From Imbricaverruca yamaguchii (lineage: Eukaryota > Arthropoda > Thecostraca > Neoverrucidae): a stretch of 64,000 nucleotides of DNA. A model generated the notes under the pieces. It was given only the letters and a program-made list of their open reading frames with translations, was not told the origin of the DNA and did no database searches. Shown here piece after piece: positions 20,561-34,059 of the stretch (positions within the stretch are counted from its first letter, which is position 1; each line of letters begins with the position of its first letter). Location: assembly GCA_034440575.1 (NCBI GenBank), contig JAOTOL010001199.1, positions 302,143 to 366,142 on the forward strand, written 5' to 3'. A program made the translations under genes and the position numbers.

Positions 20561-20994
20561 TGATTCGACTCATTTTTTAGGAAGATGTAATTCAACTCAG
20601 GACTCAAGATATATTTTTAGGAAGAGAATCGATTCAACTCGCGACCCATCCAAACACAATTGATTCATCAGTCGATTTTCGATTCAATTCGAGTCGAGCA
20701 CAAGTCTGTCGGTGCCATAGCCAGTTCGTGCTCTACGCGACCAGCTCGGGAACATTTGGATCGCGCCTTGTGCGGCTCGTTGTTGAGTGCGCCTTAGAAG
20801 CATCCAAGGCTAGCACGAACTGTAACTGGCAATGCGGGTAGCTATGCGATTCAATGACGCCCGCGAAACCGTATGGACCGGTGTGGATTGGGTGCGCCCC
20901 GTGGCCTCCCAGCTGGACTGCAGGTCACCTTGCTCATTGGTGATGGGTTGCTGTGATGTAGGGACAGCCGGGAGCCCCCTCCCCTCTCTCCCAG

Positions 20995-21060
20995 TCCTCT
21001 CTCTCGCGCTCTCGCTCTCTCGCTCTCTCTCTCGCTCTCGCTCTCGCTCGCTGAAGGTGT
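20995..21060. repeat. CTCTCG-rich simple repeat
   Basis: Short run of CTCTCG/CTCGCT units. Confidence 0.9.
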
Positions 21061-22599
21061 AGCCTGACCACGTCTATGCGGTAGGCGTGGAAGGGAGATA
21101 TGTGGGTGGATACGAGTGCATAGCCCGACCCGCTTGCCTGAGGTGTGGTTAGGAGCGGTGCTGCTATGACGATGACGCGTCTACACTCGGCCAGGAAGTA
21201 GCATTAGAGATGCTACTGTGGCCAGACCCCTTGGGCGCTGCACGATCAATGAAGTCGATGCGCCGCTGACGCCGTAACAGCTAAGGCCCTCGTCCCTGCC
21301 CGGTGTGTGAGGGTGGTTCTGCTGCACCCCGACTCTGTCTCCGCCCGGGCTGTGGGCGGACGTGATTCTGTTGTGCTGGGTGCGTGTGGTGGCGACGGCA
21401 CCGCAGCAGCACTCGGTCGGACCGCCGCCGATGCCGTCGGAGACTGCCGGTCGCTCGGGGATTCTGCCCGCCCCCTTCTCCTCCGTCGTGTGTTGTAGTC
21501 GTGGCAACGTGGCGACTCTTCGATTGTGAAACGGTGTTAACTGCTGGCGTGGCTTGGCGAGTGTTTCTACCGCGTAGCTTGTTGGCGTTCGGTCATGCAG
21601 GTGGCCGACGGTGGCGGACTTAGTTCATTCGAGCCGCAGCTGTGCTGTGCATGTCTCTCCAACAACTGCCACGATTGTGCTCACAATTACGCCCTAATCA
21701 TGTAGCTGCCGAGTTTTCTATACTCACGCGACGCAGTGGCGTCAGATGTCGGAGTGATGCTGTTTTTATATAAAGTCTTACAAGTTTGCCGTGTTTTTTT
21801 TCGTTGAATGACGAACTTTTCCTCCGAAGAATCCATCGAGTGCTGCCGAACGGGAATGGGGTCCGCTACACAAATTAGGTCATCGTTGGTTTCCGATGTA
21901 AAAAAATTACGCTGAGTTCAAAAATGTTTATGTTGAATGTTGAAAATGCCGAAATCATGGAGAAAATACACTTTCTTTCAATGCCCTCGGGGCATTATTC
22001 ACGCGTCACGTCACTCGATAGTAAGCCAAATGGCGCATACGAGACAAACAATATAAACAGCGTATACAAGGTGGGAAGTTCCCACAGCCTTGGGAAGTTC
22101 GTTCGTTGTGGAGGGTATCTATTAGTGTTTTGAGACGTATTTTTCGCATTGAAGTCACGTCAGATTGGACTATTGACTGGAAGGATGGAGCCTGGGTATG
22201 TAAAAGCGGATTCTAGAAACCTCCCTGACATAAATCACATCATGGTAGCTTAGTTTTTCTCCAAGTCCGACCTCCACGTGTCTGCTGAGATCCGGGCGGT
22301 GAACAATCAGAGGCGAGACATGGTGGTTGCAGGGGGGCGGGGGAGAGCAGCAGCTGGCATAATTTATTTATGTTACTGGGCTTTCAAATTAAAACCGGCT
22401 GGCACAAAATGCTGGTGGCAAGAAGGATTTTATTAGGAATGATGACATGAGTCGGCTGCCTATGGCTGATGCATATGGCTACACCCACAGCAATCTACAA
22501 TTTTATAGACTTTTCCCCATATTTGCACAAGGGGAGGGGATATATAACCTATGCATCAAAGGTGGCAAATGCAATGAATAGGTTACGTAACTAACATAG
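21061..22599. other. Intergenic sequence, nothing recognised
   Basis: Contains one copy of the GTCGATGCGCC motif near 21256 and otherwise no supported gene or array. Open frames near 21180-21620 are composition-driven. Confidence 0.45.
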
Positions 22600-25500
22600 G
22601 TCCCGCTAGGAGTGAGGAGCTTCTGCGGGACTACAGGGCCTTTCTGGCCACCCTGAAAGGTAACAATAGAATCATTGTAACGGCAATTTTGCCTAGGGCT
22701 AGAGCCTCCCTGAGTGGAGCTCTAGGGTACTGGCAGCCAACGCCAGGGTAGGTAAGCTCTGCAATGAGTTAGGTTTCACCTTTGTAGACGAGTGGTGCAG
22801 GTTTTATGCATCGTGGGACCAATATCAGAGGGATGGCCTGCACTTCTCCTAGAAGGGGGTCCATGTGTTAGGCAAAGTGTATGAGCATGTCCTTCAGGGA
22901 AACTAGAAAATGGGTTGGGGAGGGATGAAATTGCATTGCCAACTTAGGAATATTCCAATAGTGTCAGCTAAGGCAATAGAACCTCAAAGTCAGCAAATAG
23001 GGACAGCAGTAGTTCAAGGAGGCAGAGTGATAAGTTCATCTAGTGATAAAAGAACTCCTCAGTATGAAAAAGCCAAAGATGGTTATGGGGCATTTGTTAA
23101 GTGTATGATGTTTAATGCTCAGAGTATCCGATCCAAATTTGATGAGTTCAAGTGTTATGTTGTTCAGGAGGAACCAGATTTTGTTTGCATTACGGAGGCA
23201 TGGGTCAGTGAAGGGTATTTTGGAGATAACTTGCAGGACTATAAGATCCAGGGATACGATATGTATTAGTGCAATAGGGGTCCAGCAATGAAAGGGGGTG
23301 GTGTAATGCTCTATGTGAATAGCTTATTCAGTTCTCAAAAAGTAGCAGGTGGGGATAAAAATGTATCTGTGGAGTCCATTTGGCTTGATATCACTGGGAA
23401 AAGGCAACAACAATACTCTGAGGATAGGAGCTTTCTACCGACCAGGAACCACATTCTCAGCAACTGGAGCTTGGACAAGGTGATTTGTGGGAAATCAGTA
23501 GAAACTTTCAGAGGAAGTGCCTTATTCTTGGTGACTTTAATCTAAAAGGATATGGAAATGTTGGCGTTGGCTCCCCGTCATGCAAAATGTTTAAGAAATG
23601 CCTTGAAGAGGACCTGTTCTTACACCAGTTTGTATTGGTACCTACCAGGCATGGCTCATTCTTGGACCTTGTATTCTCGGATTTAAGTGTTTGGTTCAAG
23701 ACGTCTTGCAAGGTACTCCAATCAATTATCAAGGATAGAATAGTTAGTTATCTGGAAGGTAGCAGATTGATTCAAGATACTCAACATGGGTTTAGAAAAG
23801 GACGATCGTGTCTGACAAACCTCTTGGACTTTTGAACTTCGCCACAGAACAATTTGATCAGGGAAATCAGGTTGATGTAGCATATCTTGACTTTAGTAAG
23901 GCCTTTGACAAGGTACCCCTAAACGGTTAATGATACAGCTTCAGTCCCATGGTATTGCAGGTAGCATCTTAAAATGGATAGAGTTATGGCTTTCAGATAG
24001 ACAGCAAAGAGTGATGCTAAATGGTACAAAGTTATCATGGTAAAAGTTCTTAGTGGAGTCCCCCAGGGGTCAGTACTAGGGCCATTACTGTTCATTATAT
24101 TTGTAAATAACGTTGAAAGTGACCTAAGCAGTAACGTTTTGAAATTTGCGGATGATTTGAAGGTCTTTAGGGCAATAACAGGTCAGGATGAGCATATCCC
24201 GCTGCAAAAGACTTAGACGAACTTGTGAAGTGGTCCGAAGAATGGCAAACTAAATTTAATTTTGATAAGTGCAAAATCATGCATGTAGGTAAGCAGCATA
24301 TGAAGGCTCCATACTTGATGGGTGGCCAAGTGCTATCAGTGACTCAACAGGAGAAGGATTTAGGTGTTATTCTAAACACAAAACTGGGGGCATCAGAACA
24401 GACCAAGGAAGCCAGGAAGAAGGCACTGAGAATGCTCGGGGCAATAAATAGGAATGTATCATACTGAAGTGAGGAAGTGATCAGGAAGCTTTACTGTGCA
24501 TACGTCAGGCCACGTTTGGAATACTGCATCCAAGCTTGGTCTCGTAGCTAGGAAAAAGATTGTTGGCTTTTAGAGAGAGTACAAAAGAGGGCTACAAAAA
24601 TGGTTAATGGCATAAGCAACCTGGCATATGAGGAAAGATTGAAGAAATTGAATATGTTTTCACTTAGATATAGAAGGCTTAGAGGAGATCTCATCGAGGT
24701 CTTTAAATTTGTCAATGGTCTGGAGAGGGGATACCTTGGGGGAAATGTTTGAATTTAACAGAAATGATGCAATTAGGAGGTCATAAATTCAAAATTAAAG
24801 TTAACCACAGCAGAACAAGGTTAAGGCAAACTTTCTTCACCAACAGGGTAGTGGAACACTGGAACCAGCTGCCAGAAAACATCGTCAGTAGCAGCACATT
24901 GAACATCTTTAAAAACAGCATAGACAATCATTATAAGAATGAGGGCTTGCTTTTCAGTATTACATGGAGGGCTGATTGACAGATTTGGTGGGCAACTGGT
25001 TCAGTGTACAGAGTGCAACCAGAAGGGCCCTTGTGGCTCATAGTTGCACTAATCTTTTATGTCTTTTTTATGTCTTTATAAGACGTGACTGTAGGAGAAA
25101 CTCTGGGAAGAAGTGACCATAACATAGTTAGATTCAAGGCACATGTAGAGGAAATTATTAAGGATAATTTGGTTAAGGTTCCAAATTTCAACAGAGCAGA
25201 CTTTGACTGCATGAGAGCGGCCTTAAGTGCCATCAGATGGGAAGAAGAAGAAGAATAAATGCCTGTGAAATGTGGGAAAAGTTCAAATCTTACTTCAAGG
25301 AAATTCAAATTAGACATGTCCCCCAAAAGCAAAGATGCAAAAGAAGGATAGGAAAGCCAGTATGGCTTACACCAGACTTGATAAAAGCAATTAAGGCTAA
25401 GAAAACTGCATTTAGAGTGTTTAAAGAAGCTTCAAATGTCGTTAATCTAAAGGTGTATCGAAAAGCTAGAGACACTGTGAAGCAAAAAAACTAGAGCAGG

Positions 25501-27260
25501 AAAGCGAGCAAAAGAACTGGATTTAGCTAGAAACTGTAATGGGGACAGTAAAAAGTTATTTAGTTTCCACAAGCTGAGGAAAGTTTCTAGCACAATTGGT
25601 CCACTGGAAGTAAACAGGACTACATTTGGTGGGGATAGTGAGATGGTTCAGGAGCTGAGCAAGCAGTTTAAATCAGTGTTTACATTGGAAGATATGACCA
25701 ATCTGCCGACTGTACACCATAGTTCAGTGACATGTGATCTGATGAATGATGTAGATTTCATTGATTGTGATGTTGTTTACAATCATATCAGGAAAATAAA
25801 GCCAAACAAGGCAGCAGGACCTGATGATATTTATGCTAGGGTGTTGCGGGAAACTGAACTATAACTATAGGCCAGTAAGTCTCACATCCCTAGTCTGCTA
25901 GGTACTCAAATCAATTATCAAGGATAAAATAGTTAGTTAACTGGAAGGTAACAGATTGATTCAAGATACTCAAAATGGGTTTAGAAAAGGACGATCGTGT
26001 CTCACAAACCTCTTGGACTTTTGAACTTTGCCACGAACAATTTGATCAGGGAAATCAGGTTGATATAGCATATCTTGACTTTAGTAAGGCCTTTCACGAG
26101 GTACCCCATAAATGGTTAATGATACAGCTTCAGTCCCATGGTATTGCAGGTAGCATCTTAAAATGGATAGAGTTGTGGCTTTCAGATAGACAACAAAGGT
26201 AATGCTAAATGGTACAAAGTCATCATGGCAAAATGTTCTTAGTGGAGTCCCCCAGGGGTCAGTACTGGGGCCACTACTGTTCATTATATTTGTAAGTAAC
26301 ATTGGAAGTGGCCTAAGCAGTAAGGTTTTGCAATTTGCGGATGATTTGAAAGTCTTTAGGGCAATACCAGGTCAAAATGAGCATATCTCGCTGTAAAAAG
26401 ACATAGACGAACTTGTGAAGTGGTCTGAAGAATGGCAAATTTAATTTAATTTCGATAAGTGCAAAATCATGCATGTGGGTAGGCAGCATATGAAGGCTCC
26501 ATACTTGATGGGTGGCCAAGTGCTATCAGTGACTCAACAGGAGAAGGATTTAGGTGTTATTATAAACACAAAATTTGGGGCATCAGAACAGACGAAGGAA
26601 GCCAGGAAGGCACTGAGAATGCTTGGGGCAATAAATAAGAATGTATAATACAGAAGTGAGGAAGTCATCAGGAAGCTTTACTGTGCATATGTCAGGCCAC
26701 ATTTGAAATACTGCATCCAAGCTTGGTCTCCTAGCTATGCAAAAGATTGTTGGCTTTTAGAAAGAGTATTAAAGAGGGCTACAAAAATAGTTAATGGTAT
26801 AAGCAACCTGGCACATGAGGAAACATTGAAGAAATTGAATATGTTCTCACTTAGATATAGAAGGCTGAGAGGAGACCTCATCGAGGTCTTTAAATGTGTC
26901 CATGGTCTGGAGAGGAGACGTCTTGGGAAATGTTTGAATTTAACAGAAACGATGCAATTAGAAGTCTTCAATTCAAAATTAAAGTTAACCGCAGCAGAAC
27001 AAGGTTAAGACAGTCTTTCTTCACCAACAGGGTAGTAGAACACTGGAACCAGCAACCAGAAACCATTGTAAGTAGTAGCACATTGAACGTTCTTTAAAAA
27101 CAGCATAGACAATCATTATAAGAATAGATGGCTTGCTTTTCAGCATTACAGGGAGGGCTGATCGACGGATTTGGTGGGGAACTGGTTAAGTGTACACAGT
27201 GCAACCAAGAAGGGCCCTTGTGGCTCATAGTTGCACTAATCTTTTATATCTTTATGTCTT
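22600..27260 (+). mobile_element. CR1-like non-LTR retrotransposon, host copy split by a nested insertion
   Basis: Plus-strand LINE remains. Endonuclease blocks are MFNAQSIRSKFDEF, PDFVCITEAWVSE, CLILGDFNL and, after the nested insert, GRSDHNIVRF. A reverse transcriptase follows with IKPNKAAGPDDIYARVL, QVDIAYLDFSKAF, GVPQGSVLGPLLF and the FADD catalytic box. The usual C-terminal block RLRGDLIEVFKCVHGL then FFTNRVVEHWNQ comes last. The 3' end carries TTATGTCT-type repeats. Many stops and frameshifts, and a deletion near 25865 inside the reverse transcriptase, show it is inactive. The sequence is AT-richer than the gene exons. The 5' boundary is approximate. Confidence 0.85.
23704..25079 (+). 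mobile_element. 5'-truncated CR1-like copy nested in the host LINE
   Basis: Starts inside the reverse transcriptase (CKVLQSIIKDRIVSYLEG, then QHGFRKGRSCLTNLLDF) and runs to the C-terminal block and the TTATGTCT tail. It is flanked by AAGACGT at 23698-23704 and 25080-25086. Removing it rejoins the endonuclease frame of the host copy, including GRSDHN, so this is a later self-family insertion. 5' truncation is typical of LINEs. Confidence 0.85.
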
Positions 27261-27354
27261 TATGTCTATGCTACCGCGGTGACGGTCATGTGACAATGAT
27301 GGTACCGGAGCCGCATGGTGCGACGCAGCCAACTCTGGTCAAGTCAATGTTGCT

Positions 27355-27525
27355 ATTATCGGGTGGTTCACGATGCACTTTGTGCACATTCACGGCTAAT
27401 GGCACCGCCCAAACTGTTTCGCCGGCGGCCGCGGGATTGGGAAATTTCGGGAGCGGTGCGAGTGTTGAACCCCGGATCTTTGGTACCCAGAGCCCAACAC
27501 CTTAACCACTCGGCCACCCCGCCCC
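27355..27525 (-). mobile_element. tRNA-derived SINE, family 2
   Basis: Body GGGTGGTTCACGATGCACTT and the reversed tRNA-like head ending ACCACTCGGCCACCCCGCCC. It lies about 100 bp beyond the CR1-like element end. The flanks share an imperfect GTCAAG-CAAT type match. Confidence 0.82.
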
Positions 27526-27825
27526 GTCCAAGCCAATTTAATCTACTCGTTGCACAATGCCTCCCTAAGGGAGAGAAGCACGCGCAAAATGGCGCCTTCG
27601 CGCATTGTTAAGTCATTGCCAGTAAATCAATACATTCCGCACTGACAGTGTGTCATGGTTACTTGGACACAACGGACTGTCACTGCCGGTCAGGAGGTAG
27701 CGGTGTGTGTCGTAGGCGTGAAAAATTCGCAAGCGGCACAGTGCAACCTCGTTCTGTCTATTGTCATGTGATGACGAAGACCACTCACCAGGAGAGGGTT
27801 TGATTTTTTTTCGATTTGTTGCCTA

Positions 27826-30800
27826 TCATGGCGTCCCTCTTGAAGAGGAGTGTCCAACTGGGATTAAAGGTCTGCTCTTGAAGAGGAGACCTTTAATTTT
27901 TGGATAGAAGTCAGAGGCTGGGAGGGGGAGACTTTGTGTGTAAAGATCCAGAGCAGCACACTTTGCTGCGGCATCAGTGGCCTCGTCGCAAATTCGAACA
28001 TGGCTTTGAATCCAGCAGAAAGCTACTTCCTTGCCACTGATGCTCAAAGATATAAGTCTGACCAGAGTTCCCTGCAATATTCCGTTCAGTATGTAAAACC
28101 CTCCCAGCGCGAGCAGGTAGCTGAGCTAGTCGCCAAAGGCATTTCCAACACCAGTATCGGCCTTCGAGCCATCCGTATACGTCGGGGCATGATGAACGAC
28201 GACGGCGACAGAAGTTTTAGTATGATGAAGTATGTCCTAGTGCCCGTAGTCTGAACTATTGTGGAACGAAGGCGCCTTTCCTCATACATGGCAGCGATAC
28301 GTCCGACTATTTGTGGACGCCAATTTCCAGTGAGGACTTTTAATGTTGTCACACACATCACCACGCGGAATACGGGGCAACTCATTTCGGTCCCTTGAAA
28401 ACAGTCGATAGGTGACGCGAAAAGATCTGCGATAAAGCCGGATGATCAGGAAGCTGGGAAGCTTGCAGACGTATGTCGTTTTCAAACTTTCTCTGCGCAG
28501 ACACCGAGGTGGCTCGTGTGCTTCCATGTTTGTACAACGGCGGCGGCGACAGAAGTGCATCGCAACTGTTTTTGCCGTGGAGAACCGGAAACCATTCGTG
28601 TTGCCCCACCTTTACAAACATCTGACGGCTAGCCGCGGCTGTCTTTCTATCGGCGGTGCCCGTGAGGCATATGACCATATTACAAAATCATCAACATACA
28701 GAGATTGTCCCACGTTCCGAGGAAGTAAATCCCCAATATCGTTTATCATGATCCCGAAAAGGGTAGCGCTTAGAACATTCCCTTGTGGGACTCCATTCTC
28801 CTGGTTAAGCCAGTCCGAGAGGCAGTTTTCGATTCTAACACGAAAACAACGGTTTGCCAAAAAGTTTTCTAAAAGGATGCCCATTTGTCCTCGGATCCCA
28901 TGCTGGTGAATTTTTGGAAAAATTCCCCGACGCCATGTGGTATCGAAGGCCTTCTGAATGTCAAAAAATACAGCGCCCAGATGTCGTTTCCTCTGAAATG
29001 CGAGACGTACTTCTGTGTCAAGTGTTAAAACATGGTCGATGGTACATATATTTTTACGAAAGCCACGCTGAGTGTTTGTAAGAACATCGTGGTTTTACAA
29101 AAACCATGATAGGCGCCCGTTGACCAGCTTCTTCATAAGCTTGCCTGAAGCGGATGTTAAAGAGATTGGACGATAATCTTGGGGGTTTGAACCAATTTTA
29201 TCAGGTATAAAAATGGGGACCACTGTAGCTTGGCTCCACGTGGAAGGGTATTCGCCGTTTTCCCACATGTGGTTAAAGGTGCATAAAAGCTCTGAGACGA
29301 CAGAGGAAGGCAGGTGTCGCAAGAACTCATTATGTACCTCGTCGGGTCCTTCGGCAACACTACGTAGAGCGTTAATAGCCGATACAACCTCAGCATGGGT
29401 AAAACTCTTGTTGTACGATAGATGCTCTGGGGTGGCGAAATCTATCTGGATTGCTTCACAGCAGGCTTTGTGGCGCATACATCGTGGCTCGCTGTTGCCG
29501 GCGTTGCTGGCGTTGACCATTGAGATCCCAAACTCGTTGGCTACTTCAGCGGGATGCGTCACTTCACGGTCACCGATCGTCAATGTGGGAAGGGGGACTG
29601 CACTGAGACGGCCAGAGATTCACTTGATCCGAAACCAAACCTGGAAGGTTGGTAAAGAGCGATTCAGGGAGCCGACATATTCACGCCATGAAGCACGTTT
29701 GGCCTTTCGCATAGTGCGTTGGGTGAGAGCCCGAGCACGCCTGAATTCTACTAAGTTGACGGTGGTGCTGTTGCGATTGAAATTTCGGAATGCGCCTCTT
29801 CTAGCGCGGATAGTATCCATGCATTCCTCTGTCCACCATGGGACGGGATGCGACGAGGAAATCCAGAGGACCTTGGGATTCTTGCAGATGCACATTCTAA
29901 CAGACGTGAAGTGAAAACCGGCTGAAAGTGGTGGAGACCCTGGTTTAGAGCAGAAAGCAGATTCAGTCCTTTCCTGAAATTTATCCCAGTCCGCCTTCTT
30001 GAAGTTCCATCGTCGTGGACGTGGGCCTAAAACCTGGAACACATCGTAACCAGGTCGGAAAGTGATCACTTCCCAATGGATCCGAGTCTGCAGTCTAATC
30101 AAGGCACTCGGTCAGCTGTGGACTGACAAGGCTGAGGTCTATTGCGGAGGCGTTCCCTGAAGGCGCGGAGAAGTGTTTTCGAGTCCCTGTATTTAAAATG
30201 TATGGTGATTCGTGCAGGATATAAGACTCCAGATGGCGACCACAAGTGTTGACGTCAATGCATCCCCACAACGTGAGTGGGCGCTAAAATCGCCCAAAAG
30301 CAAGATCGGTGGGGTAACTCCGTTAGCAAGTGCCCGAGTTCAAGGGTGGCAAAGACATTTATAGGAGGAAGATATATAGAGCACAGTGATTCGTCGGCAA
30401 CTAAAATTCGTACGTGCAGCCACCGCTTGGAGGGGTGTACGCAGCGTGAGCTCCTTTGTGGACTGCAATTAATACTCCACCGTGTGCTACTCTATCTGTC
30501 ACCACGTGCTTTCTAATTACCGTATAGCTTCTTGATGAAACCGTGCATTCAGGTAGAAGCTTTGTTTCTTAAATGCACACCACCGCAGGGCAATGACTGT
30601 TCAAAACGATCTAAAGATCTTTGGCGCTTGTTGTAAAACCTCTATAGTTCTATTGTAAAACGGTTGTTGTATATGCCATAGAAGTGTCGAAAAGATAAAA
30701 GTAGTGTTCCTGTTGAGACGTACAGACAAACACAAATATCACATTAGTTTTGACTAGCTTGTGGTAAGACTAGGTTCCACCCACGTGGGCACTGGTATCG

Positions 30801-31970
30801 GCGGACGCAGAATGCGCCCGTGGCCGAGGCCTTAGGGTTCCATCACCACGAGGTGAAACTAATGAAGGGGAGACTCGCTTGCGTCCCTCGGTAGGGGACC
30901 AGCGGTGGGACAGTCTCCCGCCTTCGCGCGGAGGGACGGGGGCGGCCCCATCAACTCACCTGGAGCCCTCGCAGGTAAGGCCTGAGTGGTGCCAGGCACC
31001 GACGAAGGTGAAATGTCGGCCCGTGTGGAGCCAGCGGGCTGCGCATAGGGCGAGGTTTCACGTGACCCAACTCGCTTGTTCTACCAGGGATACCTAAATC
31101 AGGGCCCCGGGATGGACCGCCACCGTCTGTGGTGGTCGGGTAGCGGTGGGCGGCATCACTGGGACGCGGCTGGAGGCCACACTGCTCCCACCTGAGATGA
31201 CGAGGTGGTTGGGGGAAGAGGGTGGTTTTAGAAGTGGAAGGAGTATGTGGAGGTGGGGGAGTTCCGGATGGTGCAGGGATTGGCTGGGTTGGTGTTGGGT
31301 CGGTGAAGATAGTGGGTAAGGATTCCTGGTTACTTTTAGAGGGCCTGGCAGGCCTCTTGATTCGCTGGGCTCGATGCTACTCCTCCGGAGCTTGCTCTGC
31401 CGCCGGCTGCGCAAAGGCGACTTGAGGTGCAAGTGGCGACTGGGCAGCGCGCTTTGCTGCTTTGGCAGATGTCTCAGCATTTTGTCCCCTCGTGGTAGGA
31501 CGAGCCTCGGTCAGGTCCTGCTCTTGGATGCGAGGCGCTCCAGGATCGGAGATCGGGCACTGTTCTGGCAAGACGCAAACGAGGCCAAAGGAACGCAGTA
31601 GGTCGCTGAGCTGTGAAAGAAACTGGGAAGCGCCAGGAGGCTCCCGGTGAATGAAGGCAGGCTGCGTGACTTTTACTTTGCTTGCATAGGAAACTTTTGG
31701 ATGAGTATCCATGCAACTTTCTCCGGTTTCGGAGTCTGTCCCTGGCCACAATTTATGCACCACAGCACTTCTCAATCACACTTTTTCACCGGTGTGTTCC
31801 GATGCGCCACATCTACCACAGGTCGGGCGACCTCGACGGTACTTGCTTGTGTGGCCATATCGCTGGCATCTCAAACATCTCATTTGGTTCGGAATAATAA
31901 CACGAACCTTCACTCTCACGTGCCTGACATACACCGCCACGAGGAAGTCAGTAGAATTAAAAATCAACAC
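27826..31970 (-). mobile_element. I/Jockey-type non-LTR retrotransposon, decayed
   Basis: Read on the minus strand from 31970 down. First comes a Gag-like part with a cysteine knuckle (MRCLRCQRYGHTSK, then CGRCGASEHTGE) at 31780-31890. Endonuclease pieces follow: LVADESLCSIYLPP, LLLGDFSAHS near 30300 and GSDHFP near 30060. The reverse transcriptase has YRPISLTSASGKLMKKLVN, GVPQGNVLSATLFGIMIND and YVDDFVIW (29583-28612). An RNase H-like end reads FCWIQSHVRICDEATDAAAK near 27960-28020. The RNase H after RT favours the I group. Frameshifts and stops separate the parts, so it is inactive. Boundaries are approximate. Confidence 0.82.
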
Positions 31971-33110
31971 AATATTGTTGGTTGCTTGCAGATCTTACGT
32001 GTATACGATCTTACCGATATATACGTGATCGTATATATCGCCTTGAGCCAAACCAGTGACGTCCCATTTCTGTCGTGATTTATACAAATAGCGCCGGTTG
32101 TGTATATCCACTCAGATCTGTCGTAATATACACAGTAGACCATTTTCTGTGTAAATCGACTCATGAGTAGATATACACGCTTCCTTATTTTAACATCACC
32201 ACTCCGAAGTCGTCCTCATCGAGGAAAAAAAGTTGAGATTTGTATGCATGTCACATGTTCCGACGCACTTACGACAAAATATTGTTTTACAAAAAGCCTT
32301 AGTTCTAGTTTGTTACCTGGTAGCTCATAGCATAACGGTTACCCGGTGGTAGGTACATCAAATATATGTAGATGAGCTAAATTGCCAAACACAGTATTAA
32401 CTATACTAACAACTCTGCATGGCATTCATGGACTCACCCCCACCGCAGCTACACATTCTTTTGTGGAGGAGTAAAGTATGATTATAGCCATTTAGGCATC
32501 CTGGAGATGTCCCTCACCCAGCCTCCACTCTCAGCACCTAAAATATCACACTAAAATTTAGAACCCTTAATATAAATGTACCCTTGCCTGAACCATCCTT
32601 GCAAGATGCTTGAAAGGCAGCACAAACAAACTTTATGGCCTGACATCCCTCTAGAAATCACTCCCTCCAGTTTGCTTGTTGCTCTCTGGTTTCCCTGTTC
32701 CTAGCTAAGAAGTGATGTATCTCAACTAGGAATGGGGCAATCAAAATGCTGGAAATCATTAATAGGAGTATGAGGTATATATATGAGAAAGGAGGTCATG
32801 GAAAATTATGCTTAGCTTGTGTGTGATACTACTTGGAATATTAGGTTCCATGCCCATGCAGCTCTTAGTTAGATAAATATATATGCTCTGGAAATAGTGA
32901 TTCTAGAAAGGACTAAACTCATCATTAGGATATGGAGTGAGGCTTTTGGCATGAGATGGTACTCACCAAAGTACAGGAAATTTAGAAGTGTTGTGATTGA
33001 AATGCATCAAATCATTAGAGAACTAGATAAGGCCAATGATATGAATGATGCCCTTCTATCTAGAGTAACCTATATAGGTCATCAGTTCAGCTTATTGAAG
33101 TAGAGGGGTA
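31971..33110. other. AT-rich intergenic sequence
   Basis: No gene recognised. An open frame of 68 codons at 32897-33103 directly precedes a LINE-like C-terminal remnant and may be part of the same decayed element. Confidence 0.45.
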
Positions 33111-33117
33111 GGACGGT

Positions 33118-33231
33118 TGAGCAACAACAAATCTTCAGCCAAAGTTTTGTTGATCAATGGAGTAGCCTGCCTGCTGACATGGCGAGTCCCTCATTGAATG
33201 TATTTACAAATAGGGTAGGTATTTTTTAGGC
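33118..33231 (+). pseudogene. Remnant of a LINE reverse transcriptase C-terminus
   Basis: Reads EQQQIFSQSFVDQWSSLPAD then MASPSLNVFTNRVG. This parallels the CR1-like terminal block FFTNRVVEHWNQLPE found at 24830 and 27020, but is strongly diverged, so it comes from an older or different subfamily. Confidence 0.55.
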
Positions 33232-33609
33232 TGGAAATTCTTGTTTTAGTTGTATTTATAGTGCATGGGTGATATCTATGCTAAATATGTGTACATGGTA
33301 CAGGCCTCTAAGCAAGCATGGATGGAGTTGGAAAATTATTTATAGGGCACTTTATTAAAGTGTGCACTATATGGGATTGAGTGACTTGGGCTGGATATGT
33401 GAAATAGATGCCATTGATGGGTGTGTTAGATGTTGGTGAATGGTCTCTTCGGAATATGGGATGTGCATTGGTTGGGGTGATGAGTGTCTTTTTGCCCAGA
33501 CTTATGGTATCTTCCTTTTGTAGACTTAACCTAAATGGGTCCATGTGGCTCTTATTAAGGCTGAACACTATGATGCTATGACTTTATGCTGATGAAGAAG
33601 CTTGTAATT

Positions 33610-34020
33610 TGTTTGGCATTGCTGGCACTGCTCAGTTTATTACTGCCACTACTGTGAAGCCACTGCAGTGCTGTCATTTCTGCAGTCATTGGAATACTGC
33701 CATTACTGCAAAGTTATTGGAGTGCTACCACAAATGCAAAGCCACTGGATTGCTCCACTACTGCTAAGTCACTGCAGCACTGCCACTACTGCAGTCATTG
33801 GAGTGCTGCCACTACTGTGAAAAAGCTGGATGACTGCTACTACTGTGGAATCACTGGAGTGCTACAACTACCATGAAGTTACTGAAGCGATGCCAGTACC
33901 ATGAAGTTGTCGGAGTAATGCCACTACTGTGAAGTTGCCGGGGGCTGCCACTGCTGTGAACCCACTGGAGTGCCACCACTACCGCGACGTTACTGGAGTG
34001 CGGCAGCTACTGTGCAGTTG
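33610..34020. repeat. Degenerate ~30-bp array before the JmjC start codon
   Basis: Diverged copies of GGAGTGCTGCCACTACTGTG AAGTCACT run up to about 40 bp before the inferred ATG at 34060. It probably covers the promoter or 5' UTR region. Unit length drifts and copies become GC-richer towards the gene. Confidence 0.75.
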
Positions 34021-34059
34021 CTGCAGTGCTGCGTTACGGGAGCGCCGCGGCGGCCGGTC

